The notes under the pieces are model-generated. The model did not search any database. It saw only the letters and a list, made by a program, of their open reading frames with translations, and had not been told where the DNA came from. This document shows positions 8,306 to 17,084 of a stretch of 64,000 nt of DNA, piece by piece (the stretch's first letter is position 1; each line of letters starts with the position of its first letter). A program made the position numbers and the translations under genes. Source of the stretch: Streptomyces sp. SLBN-118 (GTDB lineage: Bacteria > Actinomycetota > Actinomycetes > Streptomycetales > Streptomycetaceae). The stretch covers positions 372,001 through 436,000 of the forward strand of contig NZ_VFNP01000001.1 in NCBI RefSeq assembly GCF_006715635.1. The letters are read 5' to 3'.

Positions 8306-9687
8306 GGCGCAGACTCCTGGCCGTATTGATCGTGCTCATGGGAGCTGCGGTGTTCCTGCTGTCCCTTCCCCTGGCCAACGCCTCCGCGCGCGGCCGGACC
8401 GAGCATCTGCTGCTTGAGCGGCGGTTCGAAGCAGTACGGTTCGCCGACCTCGCCGACCTGGTGCGCACCGCCGCCGACCGGTCCGAACTGGCCGCAGAGA
8501 TCGGCCGGTATGCCGAGCTGTACGGGGCCGATGTACTGATTGTGGACACAGCCGGACATACCGTCGCACACGCCGGGACGGGAGCCGCGGCGGTCGCCGC
8601 TTCCAAGGCGATGGACGCCCGGAGCCAGGCCCTGACCGGACGCCCCACAGCGAAGTTGCCGACGATCCGGCCCTGGGGGCCGTCGGTCGTGGTGCTGGCC
8701 GAACCGGTGGGGCGGGACGAGCGGGTCAGCGGAGCCGTCATCCTGGCCGTCCCCACCGGCGCCGCACGACGGGATGTCGCCTTCAGCTGGGCACTCATCG
8801 CAGCCGGCGCCCTGGCCGCGTTCACCGCGGCTGCCCTGGTTGCCGCCGGGATCACCCGTTGGCTGATACGGCCGGTGCGCGATCTGGACCGGGCTGTGGA
8901 AGGGCTGGGCGCCGGCAGTCTCGAGGCGCGGGCCGTCTCCGAGACCGGACCGCCGGAACTGCGCAGTCTGAGAAGCCACTTCAACACCATGGCGGAAGCG
9001 GTGACCGACTCCATCAACCGTCAGCGCGATTTCGTCGCCGACGCCTCCCACCAGCTGCGCAACCCACTCGCGACCCTCGTGCTTCAGCTGGAGAACGTCG
9101 AGCCGCACCTTGGCCCCGGCGCCGGCCGGGCCGAGCACTCCCGCGCGCTCGACGAAGCAGAACGTCTCGGAGAACTGCTCGACGGTCTGCTCACCCTGGC
9201 ACGGGTGGAATCGGGCACCGCCGAACTCACCGACCAGGACGTGTCGGCGGCGGCGCGTGAGCGCGTGAGCGCCTGGAAGCCTGTCTTCCACGCAAGCGGC
9301 CTGGAACTGACCGCCGACATCCGCGACAATCTGCGGGCGCGGGCCCTGGCCGACGCGGCGGGCCGCGTCCTGGACGCCCTTCTCGACAACGCCGCCAAGT
9401 TCGTACCGTCCGGCGGCTGTGTCGAGGTGCACGCGACGCTCCGGGGCCAGACCGTCGTTGTACGTGTCGCCGACAACGGCCCCGGAGTGGTCGCGGATCA
9501 GTTGCCCACACTGCTGCGGCGCTTCGTCCGCAGCACCCAGCATCAAAACGTGCCCGGCAGCGGACTGGGGCTGGCCATCGCCGACGAGATCGCACGGATC
9601 AGCGGCGGCCGACTTGCCACCAGCCACAACACGCCGCGGGGGCTGGTCGTGGAACTGCAGCTCCCGGCCCAGAAGACGGACCGGTGA
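8302..9687 (+). CDS. membrane sensor histidine kinase, HAMP type
   Basis: 461 residues. Membrane helix 1 (about 5-28) leads to an extracytoplasmic sensor of roughly 130 residues. Membrane helix 2 (about 158-185) is followed by HAMP (RPVRDLDRAVEGLGAGSLEARA), then HisKA with His250 in FVADASHQLRNPLATL. HATPase_c follows, with its N box near DALLDNAAKFVPSGG, G1 DNGPGV and G2 GSGLGLAIADEIA. It should phosphorylate the OmpR partner with which its start overlaps. The gene ends 54 bases from the convergent TAXI binding-protein gene. The sensor has no known ligand motif. Confidence 0.92.
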   Translation: MRRRLLAVLIVLMGAAVFLLSLPLANASARGRTEHLLLERRFEAVRFADLADLVRTAADRSELAAEIGRYAELYGADVLIVDTAGHTVAHAGTGAAAVAASKAMDARSQALTGRPTAKLPTIRPWGPSVVVLAEPVGRDERVSGAVILAVPTGAARRDVAFSWALIAAGALAAFTAAALVAAGITRWLIRPVRDLDRAVEGLGAGSLEARAVSETGPPELRSLRSHFNTMAEAVTDSINRQRDFVADASHQLRNPLATLVLQLENVEPHLGPGAGRAEHSRALDEAERLGELLDGLLTLARVESGTAELTDQDVSAAARERVSAWKPVFHASGLELTADIRDNLRARALADAAGRVLDALLDNAAKFVPSGGCVEVHATLRGQTVVVRVADNGPGVVADQLPTLLRRFVRSTQHQNVPGSGLGLAIADEIARISGGRLATSHNTPRGLVVELQLPAQKTDR

Positions 9688-9741
9688 CCCTCATTCCGAC
9701 GCCTCGTGCCGATCACCGTGCACGCCCTGCGGCCGCACCGC

Positions 9742-10800
9742 TCAGCCGTACACGGACCGGTAGTACGCAACCGCGCCCGGGTGGAGCGGCACACGACCGG
9801 TGGAGATGGCGAACCGGGGCTCCAGCCGCGCCCCCGCCGTCACATCCCGCAGCAAGTCACGCCACCGGTCGAACACCACCTGGAGCAACTCGCGTACCGC
9901 GCCCTCCGGCACATCGGCCCGCGCCGTCAAGTAGTTGCCCACACCGATCGTGCCCACGGGTTCGGGCAGCCCGTACGCCCCGGCCGGAAGCGTGACCGCC
10001 GTGTATTGGGAGCCGTAGCGCTCACGCAGCGCGCCCGCGACGCCATCCAGCGGCAGCAACCGCAACGGCAGAGCCCGCGCGAGCGCCGACAGCGCGGGCG
10101 TCGGCACACCTCCGGACCAGATCAACGCATCGACCGTACCCTCGCGCAGTGCTTCCACCGACTCGGCAAGGCCGAGCCGCAGTTCCCGCACCGACCGGTC
10201 GCCGGTCAGCCCGGCCGCCCGCAGCAACCGTCCCGCCAACACCTGCACCCCCGAACCCTCCGCACCAGCGGCCACCGGCCGTCGGGCGAGTTCATGGACC
10301 GATCGCACCGGCCCGCGCGCCGGAACGACAAGGTGTGTGTAATTCACATAGACCCGGGCCAGCGCCGTCACCGCAAGAGGCTGAGAGAACTGCCCGAGCC
10401 CCGACACCGCGTCCTGAGCCACGTCCGCCATCGCCAACGCCAGCTGGACCGACCCCTCGCCGAGCCGACGCAGATTGTCCACGCTCGCCGAGGTGCCCAC
10501 GGGAACGACCTCCAGCCGATGCCCACTTGTGGCAACGGCGTCGGCGAGCGCCCGGCCGAAGGCGTGGTACGGCCCACCCTGCGCCCCCGTTGCGAGCCGC
10601 AGCCGACGCACCGGGCCGGAGTCCGCGGAACACCCGACCAGGACAGCTGCGAACCCGCCAAGGCCCAGCCCCAGAAGATCCCGACGACCAAGGCTCCGGA
10701 ACGACTCCTGCCCAGCCGGCCGCACCGGCACGATCGGGTCGTGTGCGCCGGACAGTCCCCGCGCGCAGCTTCCTGGAGCAGGCTCATCTGAGCTGGTCAC
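9742..10800 (-). CDS. TAXI-family TRAP-type solute-binding lipoprotein
   Basis: 352 residues. A long N-region carries Arg39-Arg40 before a hydrophobic stretch ending LVGC, with Cys57 as lipidation site, so the export signal is Tat-like. The mature part shows the TAXI hallmark LRLATGAQGGPYHAFG and a DNLRRLGEGSVQLALAMADVA segment, then GSGVQVLAGRLLRAAGL and DALIWSGGVPTPAL. TAXI proteins bind dicarboxylates, glutamate or similar for TRAP transport, but no TRAP membrane subunit lies in this window. Start: GTG at 10798-10800 with little ribosome-site support; a shorter start is possible. It converges on the two-component pair, suggesting a ligand-sensing adaptor (inference). Confidence 0.85.
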   Translation of the reverse strand: MTSSDEPAPGSCARGLSGAHDPIVPVRPAGQESFRSLGRRDLLGLGLGGFAAVLVGCSADSGPVRRLRLATGAQGGPYHAFGRALADAVATSGHRLEVVPVGTSASVDNLRRLGEGSVQLALAMADVAQDAVSGLGQFSQPLAVTALARVYVNYTHLVVPARGPVRSVHELARRPVAAGAEGSGVQVLAGRLLRAAGLTGDRSVRELRLGLAESVEALREGTVDALIWSGGVPTPALSALARALPLRLLPLDGVAGALRERYGSQYTAVTLPAGAYGLPEPVGTIGVGNYLTARADVPEGAVRELLQVVFDRWRDLLRDVTAGARLEPRFAISTGRVPLHPGAVAYYRSVYG

Positions 10801-11272
10801 GGCGAGAGTGTAACCGCAGACCGCACCGGCGCGCGTTGATCAGTCATGCATCACCAGGCCCTGACGACGAGCCCCACCCGCCCCCCATGCGCCGTGCCTC
10901 GGCACCGTACGCAGTCGGGGCCGGGTGGGGCATCTCTGCGTTCTGGATCCCGGCCACTCGTCGGTAGCGTCGGAGCACTCCGCGCCAAGGACCGCTGTCA
11001 TCCGCATGGACCTGTCCGCTCGGCCGGGTTTCTGTTCCAGTTCCCCCGCGCCTCAAGACACCACAGCTGTCTCATGATTCCTCCTTGAGGCTGATCCCCG
11101 TGACGTTCGTCGGTCATTGAATTCCAACCACCCGGCGCGGGCGGGCCAACAGCACGGGGTTGAACCCCACACCCATGGTCTCCCGCTGCGGGGCCACGCC
11201 GGAATCTCCTTCGGCGCGGCTGCAAGGGCGCGTCCATCGCGACCAACCCACCCATCGACCCCGGGACTTCAC
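10801..11272. other. intergenic region between TAXI lipoprotein and M4 protease
   Basis: 472 bases between divergent genes. The only coding-like item is a 25-codon minus-strand frame behind a strong Shine-Dalgarno (10998-11075, listed separately). No recognised fragment, RNA or repeat was found. It should contain both promoters. Confidence 0.4.
10998..11075 (-). CDS. possible 25-residue small ORF with strong ribosome site
   Basis: ATG at 11073-11075 sits four bases after a near-perfect AAGGAGG. The frame encodes MRQLWCLEARGNWNRNPAER followed by five more residues ending in CG, then TGA. Two Cys and two Trp in 25 residues are notable. No membrane helix or known precursor motif is visible. A perfect site can arise by chance; against that, nothing else here needs it. 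It could be a small protein or leader peptide. Confidence 0.25.
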   Translation of the reverse strand: MRQLWCLEARGNWNRNPAERTGPCG

Positions 11273-13288
11273 ATGACAAGACGACGACGGCCTCCCCTCT
11301 ACAAGCGGCCCACCTCTCTCGTAGCGGCCATAGGACTGGTCGGTTCCTGCGTCACCCTCATAGCGTTCAACGCGTCCGCCAACCCGCCGGATCCGAAGGC
11401 GACTGACCTCCGCGCACTGGCCTACGAGGCGCTCAAGGGCGATCCGGCCACGTCGCACTACGCACGGGGCCAGACATTCAGGATCCGGGCCATCCAACAG
11501 GAAAAAGACGGGGACCGGCACATACGAATGGACCGGTACTACGAGGGCTTGCCGGTCATCGGCGGCGACCTCGCTCTGCACATGGCCGGGGACGGCCGGC
11601 TCAAGGGCGTCAGCCAGACGCTCGCTTCGGCGCCCGGCTTCGACACCCAGCCCGCGCTCTCAGTCGAGGACGCGTGGACGAGCGCGTTCAAGCACAGCCC
11701 CTTGCAGGAACCAGCGCAGGACGGGAAAGCCAAGAAGGGGGTGGCCCGCTCGGGCAAGGACTCGGCCCGGGAGGCGCGGGCGGGATCCCGGCTCGTCGTG
11801 TGGGCAGGTAGGAAGCAACCCCGGCTCGCCTACGAGAACGTGATCCGCGGAGTCCGCGGCGACAGCACTCCCGCCGAGGTGCACACCTACGTCGACGCGG
11901 AGAACGGGCAGGTCCTTGGCACCCGGGATCGGTACAGGCACGAGCAGGGATCGGGCAACACCCTCTACAGCGGGCAGGTGAAACTGGAGACGAATCCCGG
12001 CCAACAGGGTGGGTTCGAACTCACGGACGCCACGCGGGGCGGAACGACAACCCTGGACGGTGACAACCAGTGCGCGCCGCAGGACCCGGATCCGAACTGC
12101 CGCGGCAATGCGGGCGACGGGCAAGGTGGGGGTGGCGGCCCGGCCGGCCCTGGTGGTCCGCAGGATCCCGCGGGTGGCGGCGACGGTCCGGGCAATGGTC
12201 AGGACCGGAACGGACCCGGCGAAGACAGCGCCGACAGGGGCGGGACCGCCTTTGGCGTGGGGCCCTTGCCGGCGCTGCGAGTTGATGCCGAGGGGTACTG
12301 CCTCAAGGGAGTGCCGGTCTGCTATGGAGCGGGCCGGCAGGGCAGGCAGCCTGAGGAGATCCCGTCGACGGGCGGCGGCAACGGCCAAGGCGACGGCGAC
12401 AGTGGCCAGGGCGGCGGCGACAACGGCAACCCGCTCGGAGTGCCGGGAGCCAAGCCGGTCGTCAGCGACGACAACACCTTCGGGACCGGAGAGGCCTCCA
12501 ACCGCTCGACCGTCGCGGCGGACGTGCACTTCGGAGCTTCCCGGGCATGGGACTACTTCCAGGAGAAGTTCGGTCGCAACGGCTTCGGCGGTGACGGGCG
12601 AGGCCCCACCCTTTACACGCACTACGGCGACGGTGTCGTCAACGCCTTCGCCGACCCGCAGACCTTCACAGCGGTCTTCGGGGACGGGGACGGTCAGAAC
12701 GTCAAGCCGCTCACCGAACTCGACGTCGTCGCCCATGAGATGGGCCATTTGGTGACCCTGTCGAACAACGCACTGTCCGAACAGGGTGAGCCGGCGGCGC
12801 TCAACGAGTCCACAAGTGACATCTTCGGCGCGATGACAGAGTTCTTCACCAACAACCCGAACGACCCGCCGGACTTCCTCCTCGGCGAGGCTCTGGAGGG
12901 CGACGCCCAGCAGAAGCGGTTGCAGCGCTTCATGGACCGCCCCTCCAGGGACGGAAGGTCGCCCGACTGCTTCTCCCCCGATGTCGGCCGACTTGACCCG
13001 CACGACGGTGGCGGAGTGTCGAACCACTTCTTCTTCCTGCTGGTCAACGGCAGCGGTGAGTCCGAGTTCGGCAACAGCCCCACGTGTGACAACTCCCAGG
13101 TGAAGGGAATCGGCAACGAGGCGGCCGAGCAGATCTGGTTCCGGGCGGTGACGACGTACTTCACCTCGAACACCGGCTTCCTGGATGCCAGAAAGGGCAC
13201 TTTGCAGGCTGCCGCCGACCTGTTCGGGCAGGACAGCACCGAAGCCCGGACCGTTGCTGAGGCGTGGGACGCGGTGAACGTGAAGTAG
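11273..13288 (+). CDS. secreted M4 (thermolysin-family) zinc metallopeptidase
   Basis: 671 residues. A basic signal peptide (about 1-38, ending ASA) is followed by FTP/PepSY propeptide regions (about 60-240; DRYYEGLPVIGGDLALHM) that chaperone and inhibit the enzyme. The catalytic domain has HEMGH at 488-492 and Glu512 in NESTSD, the exact HExxH-x19-E spacing. The C-terminal helical domain holds GGVSNHFFFLL (transition-state region) and ends DAWDAVNVK-like. Unusually, residues about 276-392 form a Gly/Asp/Pro-rich insert between propeptide and catalytic core, broken by a short ordered piece with a Cys pair (EGYCLKGVPVCYG). Start: ATG at 11273. A hairpin follows the gene. Confidence 0.9.
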   Translation: MTRRRRPPLYKRPTSLVAAIGLVGSCVTLIAFNASANPPDPKATDLRALAYEALKGDPATSHYARGQTFRIRAIQQEKDGDRHIRMDRYYEGLPVIGGDLALHMAGDGRLKGVSQTLASAPGFDTQPALSVEDAWTSAFKHSPLQEPAQDGKAKKGVARSGKDSAREARAGSRLVVWAGRKQPRLAYENVIRGVRGDSTPAEVHTYVDAENGQVLGTRDRYRHEQGSGNTLYSGQVKLETNPGQQGGFELTDATRGGTTTLDGDNQCAPQDPDPNCRGNAGDGQGGGGGPAGPGGPQDPAGGGDGPGNGQDRNGPGEDSADRGGTAFGVGPLPALRVDAEGYCLKGVPVCYGAGRQGRQPEEIPSTGGGNGQGDGDSGQGGGDNGNPLGVPGAKPVVSDDNTFGTGEASNRSTVAADVHFGASRAWDYFQEKFGRNGFGGDGRGPTLYTHYGDGVVNAFADPQTFTAVFGDGDGQNVKPLTELDVVAHEMGHLVTLSNNALSEQGEPAALNESTSDIFGAMTEFFTNNPNDPPDFLLGEALEGDAQQKRLQRFMDRPSRDGRSPDCFSPDVGRLDPHDGGGVSNHFFFLLVNGSGESEFGNSPTCDNSQVKGIGNEAAEQIWFRAVTTYFTSNTGFLDARKGTLQAAADLFGQDSTEARTVAEAWDAVNVK

Positions 13289-13324
13289 CGAGCGAGAGGG
13301 GCTGTTGATCCTGTCGCGCAAAGG

Positions 13325-13363
13325 GGCGGGGCTACCATCGAGCGGATCGACGGTAGTCCCGCC
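13325..13363 (+). terminator. hairpin after M4 protease gene
   Basis: GGCGGGGCTACC (13325-13336) pairs with GGTAGTCCCGCC (13352-13363) at 11 of 12 positions, and TCGA/TCGA extends the stem inside. It starts 36 bases after the stop. There is no U tract, as is common for actinobacterial terminators. Confidence 0.6.
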
Positions 13364-13506
13364 TCACGCCTGCCCGGCACCGGAGGTCCATGGGACTTAC
13401 TCGTCGCGGCACGCCACCGCCGGGAGAGGCGAGCGGGCCGCGAACCGGGACGGGTCCGACCCTCGGGCTCCGGCGCGACGAGAAGTCGGCAGGGAGGACG
13501 GGCAGT

Positions 13507-14969
13507 ATGGCAGTCGGCATCAAGAGGATGCGGGTGTACGCGGCGCAGGACGAACCGCTGCCGGCGAAAGAGAAACCGCCGGCGAGGCGATCCAAGCACC
13601 GGCCGCACCGAAACCGGAAGCGGCTGACGATCAGTCGGGCCATCGTGATCGATGCCGCGCTCACGGTGGCCGCACTCGCCTACGTCCTTCTGCAAGCACT
13701 GATATTCCAGCCGCTCTGGCGTATGGCGCCCTCGGCGCCCGCCAACGGGGCTCCTTCCGGTGCCCTCCTCGTGGCGATCACAGCTGCGGAGATCCTCGCC
13801 GCTCTCTCCCTGCTGACCCGACGTCGGCTGCCGCTGGTACTGGCCGCGACCTCCATCGCCGATCTGTGGCTGGGAGGTTCCGGAGTCACCTTTCCCGTCG
13901 CTGTCTACACCCTGGTGGTGCGTGGGCGGAACCGCTGGGCGGTGGCGGTTGGCCTTGCCGGGGCGGCGGTGCCCGTCCTGGACTTTCTGCTGATCACCGG
14001 TGAACGACCTCCTGTGCCGTTGTTCGTTCAGGAGGCCGCGGTGGGCTACCTGCTTCCCATGCTCGTCGCTCCGACGCTGGCGGCCACCACGGTTCGCACG
14101 CATCGGGCGCTCATTCGCAGCCTGCATCGCAGGACGGAACAACTCCAGCGTGAGCAGGACCTGGCCACGCGGAACGCCCGGCTGGAGGAGCGTGCGCGGA
14201 TCGCCCGGGACATTCATGACGTGGTCGCCCACTATGTGGGGCTCATGGTCATCCAGTCAGGAGCGCTGGAAATCAGTGAGGCCAAGGATTCCCCGGCGCA
14301 CCGAAGCGCCCGTCTTCTCGGCGATCTGGGGCGCCGCGCGATGGGTGAACTCCGCGACCTGCTCGACGTCTTGAGGTACGAGGATGTGGACGGGCAGGCA
14401 GAGGGACCAGCGGGTTCGCAGGTACTCAGCACCGAAGCATGGCAGCGGGACGTTCAGGCTTTGGTGAACGAAGTACGCCGCGCGGGCGTACTAGCTACGT
14501 GTCAAGTCAGCGGAGAACCCCAGAGAGCCGGCGCGGCAGCGCAGCGGGCCGCCTACCGCGTGATCCAGGAGGGGATCGCGAACGCGGTCCGGCACGCGCC
14601 CGGAGCCGAGGTCCGCGTATCGGTAGCGGTGTCCGCCCAGAGCCTGGACGTCTGCGTCCTCAACGGTCGGCCGGCCGAGTCGGTGTCCGGGGCGACACTG
14701 GGGGGGGCCACGGCCTCATCGGGATACGCGAGAGGGTGGACCTGTTGGGGGGAACCGTGCGAGCGTCCGCGACGCCGCAAGGCGGGTTCACGCTCGTCAC
14801 CCGCATACCGGTCGAGGCCGCCGCCGATGCCGACGCGACTGGCATGCCGCGGGCTGCGGAGGGGCTCCCGGAGCCCTGTCCCCCTGGGGACGTCGATGAT
14901 CCGGGTGCTGCTGGCGGACGACGAGGCACTGGTACGACAGGGCATCCGCCTCGTGCTCGAATCGGATGA
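13507..14969 (+). CDS. NarL-type sensor histidine kinase, catalytic end reached only by a -1 shift at a G8 run
   Basis: Start: ATG at 13507 after GGGAGG. Residues about 40-200 hold four to five membrane helices. The HisKA_3 dimerisation helix has His237 in RIARDIHDVVAHYVG, followed by a HATPase region with AYRVIQEGIANAVRHAPGAE. At 14700-14707 eight G residues occur. In frame the ATPase loses its G2 box and runs into the downstream response regulator. One base back, the expected GGGHGLIGIRERVDLLGG and GGFTLVTRIPVE appear and end at 14969, overlapping the regulator by 74 bases. The run reads G GGG GGG, a slippery heptamer in phase. This is a frameshift mutation, sequencing error or programmed slip; coordinates given are for the shifted product. 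Confidence 0.7.
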
Positions 14970-15561
14970 CGAGATCACCGTGGTCGCCGAGGCCACCGAC
15001 GGCTCACAAGCCGTCGACACTGCTTGCAGGCATCACCCGGATCTCGCCCTCGTAGACATCCGCATGCCCGTCAAGGACGGACTCGCCGCGGCGCGCGAAC
15101 TGGTGCTCCTTCCACAGCCGCCGCGCGTGATCATGCTCACGTCCTACGCTCAGGACGAGTACCTCTTCGCGGCCCTCAAGGGCGGGGCCGACGGCTTCCT
15201 GGTCAAGGACGTCTCGCCGCACGACTTGCTGAACGCCGTCAAGACGGTCGCGGGCGGCGACGCCATCATCTCCCCGTCGATGACCCGCTCGCTCATCCAG
15301 CGGTTCACCCCTCCCGAACTCTCGCCGGCCCCCAGCGCGCAGGACCGCTTGCGTGCCCTCCCAGAGGAACAGCGCACGATCCTCGCCCTGATCGCCCAGG
15401 GTTTGTCCAATGCCGAGATCGGCGCATGCCGTGGCCTGACGGAATCTCAGGTCAAGGCGCAGGTCAGCCGGATCCTGCGGATGCTCCGCCTGAGCAACCG
15501 GGTCCAAGCGGCGATCCTCGCCTACTCGGCGGGCCTGTCACACCAACCTGTGGCGGACTAG
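14896..15561 (+). CDS. NarL/FixJ-family response regulator (read in frame with upstream kinase)
   Basis: 221 residues from ATG at 14896 (MIRVLLADDEALVRQGI). The receiver has Asp54 in LALVDIRMP, Thr/Ser in MLTSYAQDEY and Lys in FLVKD. The C-terminal LuxR-type HTH carries ILALIAQGLSNAEIGA and TESQVKAQVSRILRML. Because the upstream kinase has 8 rather than 9 G residues at 14700-14707, this frame is continuous with the kinase start, giving a potential 680-residue kinase-regulator hybrid whose ATPase lacks its G2 box. No good ribosome site precedes 14896 (GGGGACGTCG), so coupling to kinase translation is likely. Confidence 0.88.
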   Translation: MIRVLLADDEALVRQGIRLVLESDDEITVVAEATDGSQAVDTACRHHPDLALVDIRMPVKDGLAAARELVLLPQPPRVIMLTSYAQDEYLFAALKGGADGFLVKDVSPHDLLNAVKTVAGGDAIISPSMTRSLIQRFTPPELSPAPSAQDRLRALPEEQRTILALIAQGLSNAEIGACRGLTESQVKAQVSRILRMLRLSNRVQAAILAYSAGLSHQPVAD

Positions 15562-15666
15562 GCTGTCTCGTTCGGGTCATTTGATCGTTGGTTCAGTTGT
15601 GCCGTTAGGGCCTGTTGCGAAGTGGATGGGTCTGTCAGAGCTGCCTGGGATGCTCCGAGCCTGGAC

Positions 15667-16116
15667 ATGACAGTGCAGCTGACGATCGACTGCTCCGATC
15701 CGCAGAGAATGGTGACTTTCTGGGCCGAGGCCCTGGGCTACGTGCCTCAGCCTCCGCCGAGCGGGCACGCCACGTGGCGTGTTCACTGGGCGGCGGTGGG
15801 GGTGCCCGAGGCAGAATTGCCAGTCGGTGCCGGGGATATTCCGGAGTCGATCATCGATCCCGCGGGACGTGGGCCGAGGGTGTGGTTCCAGCAAGTTCCG
15901 GAGCCGAAGGTCGCCAAGAACCGGTGGCCCTTCGACCTGAAGGTCGGTGGGGGCCGTGACATCCCATCGGACGTCCGCACACAGCGGGTCAAGGCTGCGG
16001 TGGAACGGCTGGTCAAAGCCGGTGCCACCGTGCTGCGGATTAAGGATGAGCCGGACATGGGGCTCTACGCCGCTGCCATGCAGGACCCCGAGGGCAACGA
16101 ATTCGACGTCGTCTGA
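15667..16116 (+). CDS. VOC-superfamily glyoxalase-like protein
   Basis: 149 residues in the paired beta-alpha-beta-beta-beta pattern of the vicinal-oxygen-chelate fold. LTIDCSDPQRMVTFWAEALGY opens module 1, RVWFQQVPEPKVAKNRW lies in the middle, and DPEGNEFDVV is the usual C-terminal metal-site strand with Glu. Streptomyces relatives occur in antibiotic-resistance or lyase roles, but most are uncharacterised. Start: ATG at 15667 (MTVQLTID), where homology begins; no strong ribosome site. A G-C-rich hairpin follows at 16125-16176. Confidence 0.8.
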   Translation: MTVQLTIDCSDPQRMVTFWAEALGYVPQPPPSGHATWRVHWAAVGVPEAELPVGAGDIPESIIDPAGRGPRVWFQQVPEPKVAKNRWPFDLKVGGGRDIPSDVRTQRVKAAVERLVKAGATVLRIKDEPDMGLYAAAMQDPEGNEFDVV

Positions 16117-16124
16117 GGGCCGTT

Positions 16125-16176
16125 GCGACTGTGCTGGTCACAGCCAACCGTTCACGGCCGCGACCAGCGCAGTCGC
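16125..16176 (+). terminator. hairpin after VOC gene
   Basis: GCGACTGTGCTGGTC (16125-16139) pairs with GACCAGCGCAGTCGC (16162-16176) over 15 bases, with one G-U-type mismatch and a 22-base loop. It starts nine bases after the stop codon, so it probably terminates the VOC transcript. Confidence 0.6.
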
Positions 16177-16269
16177 CTCGTAGCGTCCGTCAGTTTAGAC
16201 CTAGGCGTCGCAGGCCGGCAGCCAAGCGTTTCCCGTTCGGTTGGTTTGACCATCTGTTAGCGTGCGCGG

Positions 16270-16809
16270 ATGGAAGATCTTGGACTCGCGGCTTGGTCGC
16301 CTGAGCCGATCAGGACCGAGCGGCTCGTGCTTCGTGAGCCCGAGGCGCGGGACCGAGCGGCGTTCATCGAGTTGCTCGCCTCGCCAGAGGTGAACACCTA
16401 CCTCGGCGGTCCCCGCCCGCGTGACGAGCTTGAACGCGAGACGCCTGAGGTGCCCGAGCCACGGCCCGGGAGTTTCGTCGTTGATCTCGACGGGGCGATG
16501 ATCGGCCAGGTCCTGCTCAGGAGAGCAACCGGGCACCGTCGCCCGGCCGCCGTAGGGAAGGCCGATCTCGGCTACCTGTTCTTGCCGCGGGCGTGGGGAT
16601 TCGGGTACGCCGCCGAGGCGTGCGCGGCGGCACTCGACTGGTTCCACGGAGTCCTTCCCGGCGAGCCGGTGGTGCTCACCACCCAGACCGCCAACGTCCG
16701 CTCGATGCGCCTCGCGGCAAAGCTGGGGTTCACCGAGGTAGAGCGGTTCGAGGCATGGGCCGCCGAGCAGTGGCTCGGCATGTGGTCCCCGGTCACGCCG
16801 TCCCTTTGA
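16270..16809 (+). CDS. GNAT-family N-acetyltransferase (RimJ/RimL type)
   Basis: 179 residues. The N-terminus IRTERLVLREPEARDRAAF is the typical RimJ/RimL opening. The acetyl-CoA binding region appears as LGYLFLPRAWGFGYAAEACAA (motif A, Q/RxxGxG/A replaced by RAWGFGYA). NVRSMRLAAKLGFTEVERF is motif B. Such enzymes acetylate protein N-termini, polyamines or small molecules; the substrate is not predictable. Start: ATG at 16270, without a clear ribosome site. Confidence 0.85.
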   Translation: MEDLGLAAWSPEPIRTERLVLREPEARDRAAFIELLASPEVNTYLGGPRPRDELERETPEVPEPRPGSFVVDLDGAMIGQVLLRRATGHRRPAAVGKADLGYLFLPRAWGFGYAAEACAAALDWFHGVLPGEPVVLTTQTANVRSMRLAAKLGFTEVERFEAWAAEQWLGMWSPVTPSL

Positions 16810-16882
16810 GTTCGTGACGGAAACGCCCGGGCAGTACCCGCCCGCAACACCGTCGAACGCTGCATCAACAAGCTCCAGCAAT

Positions 16883-17062
16883 TGGCGCCACCTTGCCACT
16901 CGACACAACGCCATGCCCGGCGCCAAGTGGTGCCACCATGGCGCCACCCGCAAGCCACACCCTCAACAAAACGGCACCACGCCACACCACGACGGCAAAG
17001 AAATCCCAGGCCAGAGGCCATCGCGCCAGAGAAGCGCCAACGTGGCTCGCCATGGCGCCATG
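16883..17062. promoter_or_regulatory. cluster of TGGCGCCA palindromes upstream of RHH gene
   Basis: Three exact copies of the octamer TGGCGCCA lie at 16883-16890, 16939-16946 and 17053-17060. The last sits inside a perfect 12-base palindrome CATGGCGCCATG (17051-17062). Partial copies (GGCGCC at 16919, GGTGCCACC at 16929) fall between. The array precedes a ribbon-helix-helix gene, and such proteins bind arrayed short palindromes, so autoregulation is likely (inference). Confidence 0.5.
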
Positions 17063-17069
17063 AATGTGT

Positions 17070-17084
17070 CATGATGGCGTCATG
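17070..17084. promoter_or_regulatory. palindrome across the RHH start codon
   Basis: CATGA-TGGCG-TCATG has 5-base perfect arms and ends on the ATG at 17082. Its centre repeats TGGCG from the upstream octamer cluster. A protein bound here would block initiation directly. Confidence 0.4.

Noticed and set aside
15570..15640. AT-richer segment (around GGGTCATTTGATCG and GGCCTGTTGCGAAG) resembling an IS end
   Set aside because: No matching inverted repeat or transposase piece was found nearby, so it cannot be supported as a mobile-element relic.
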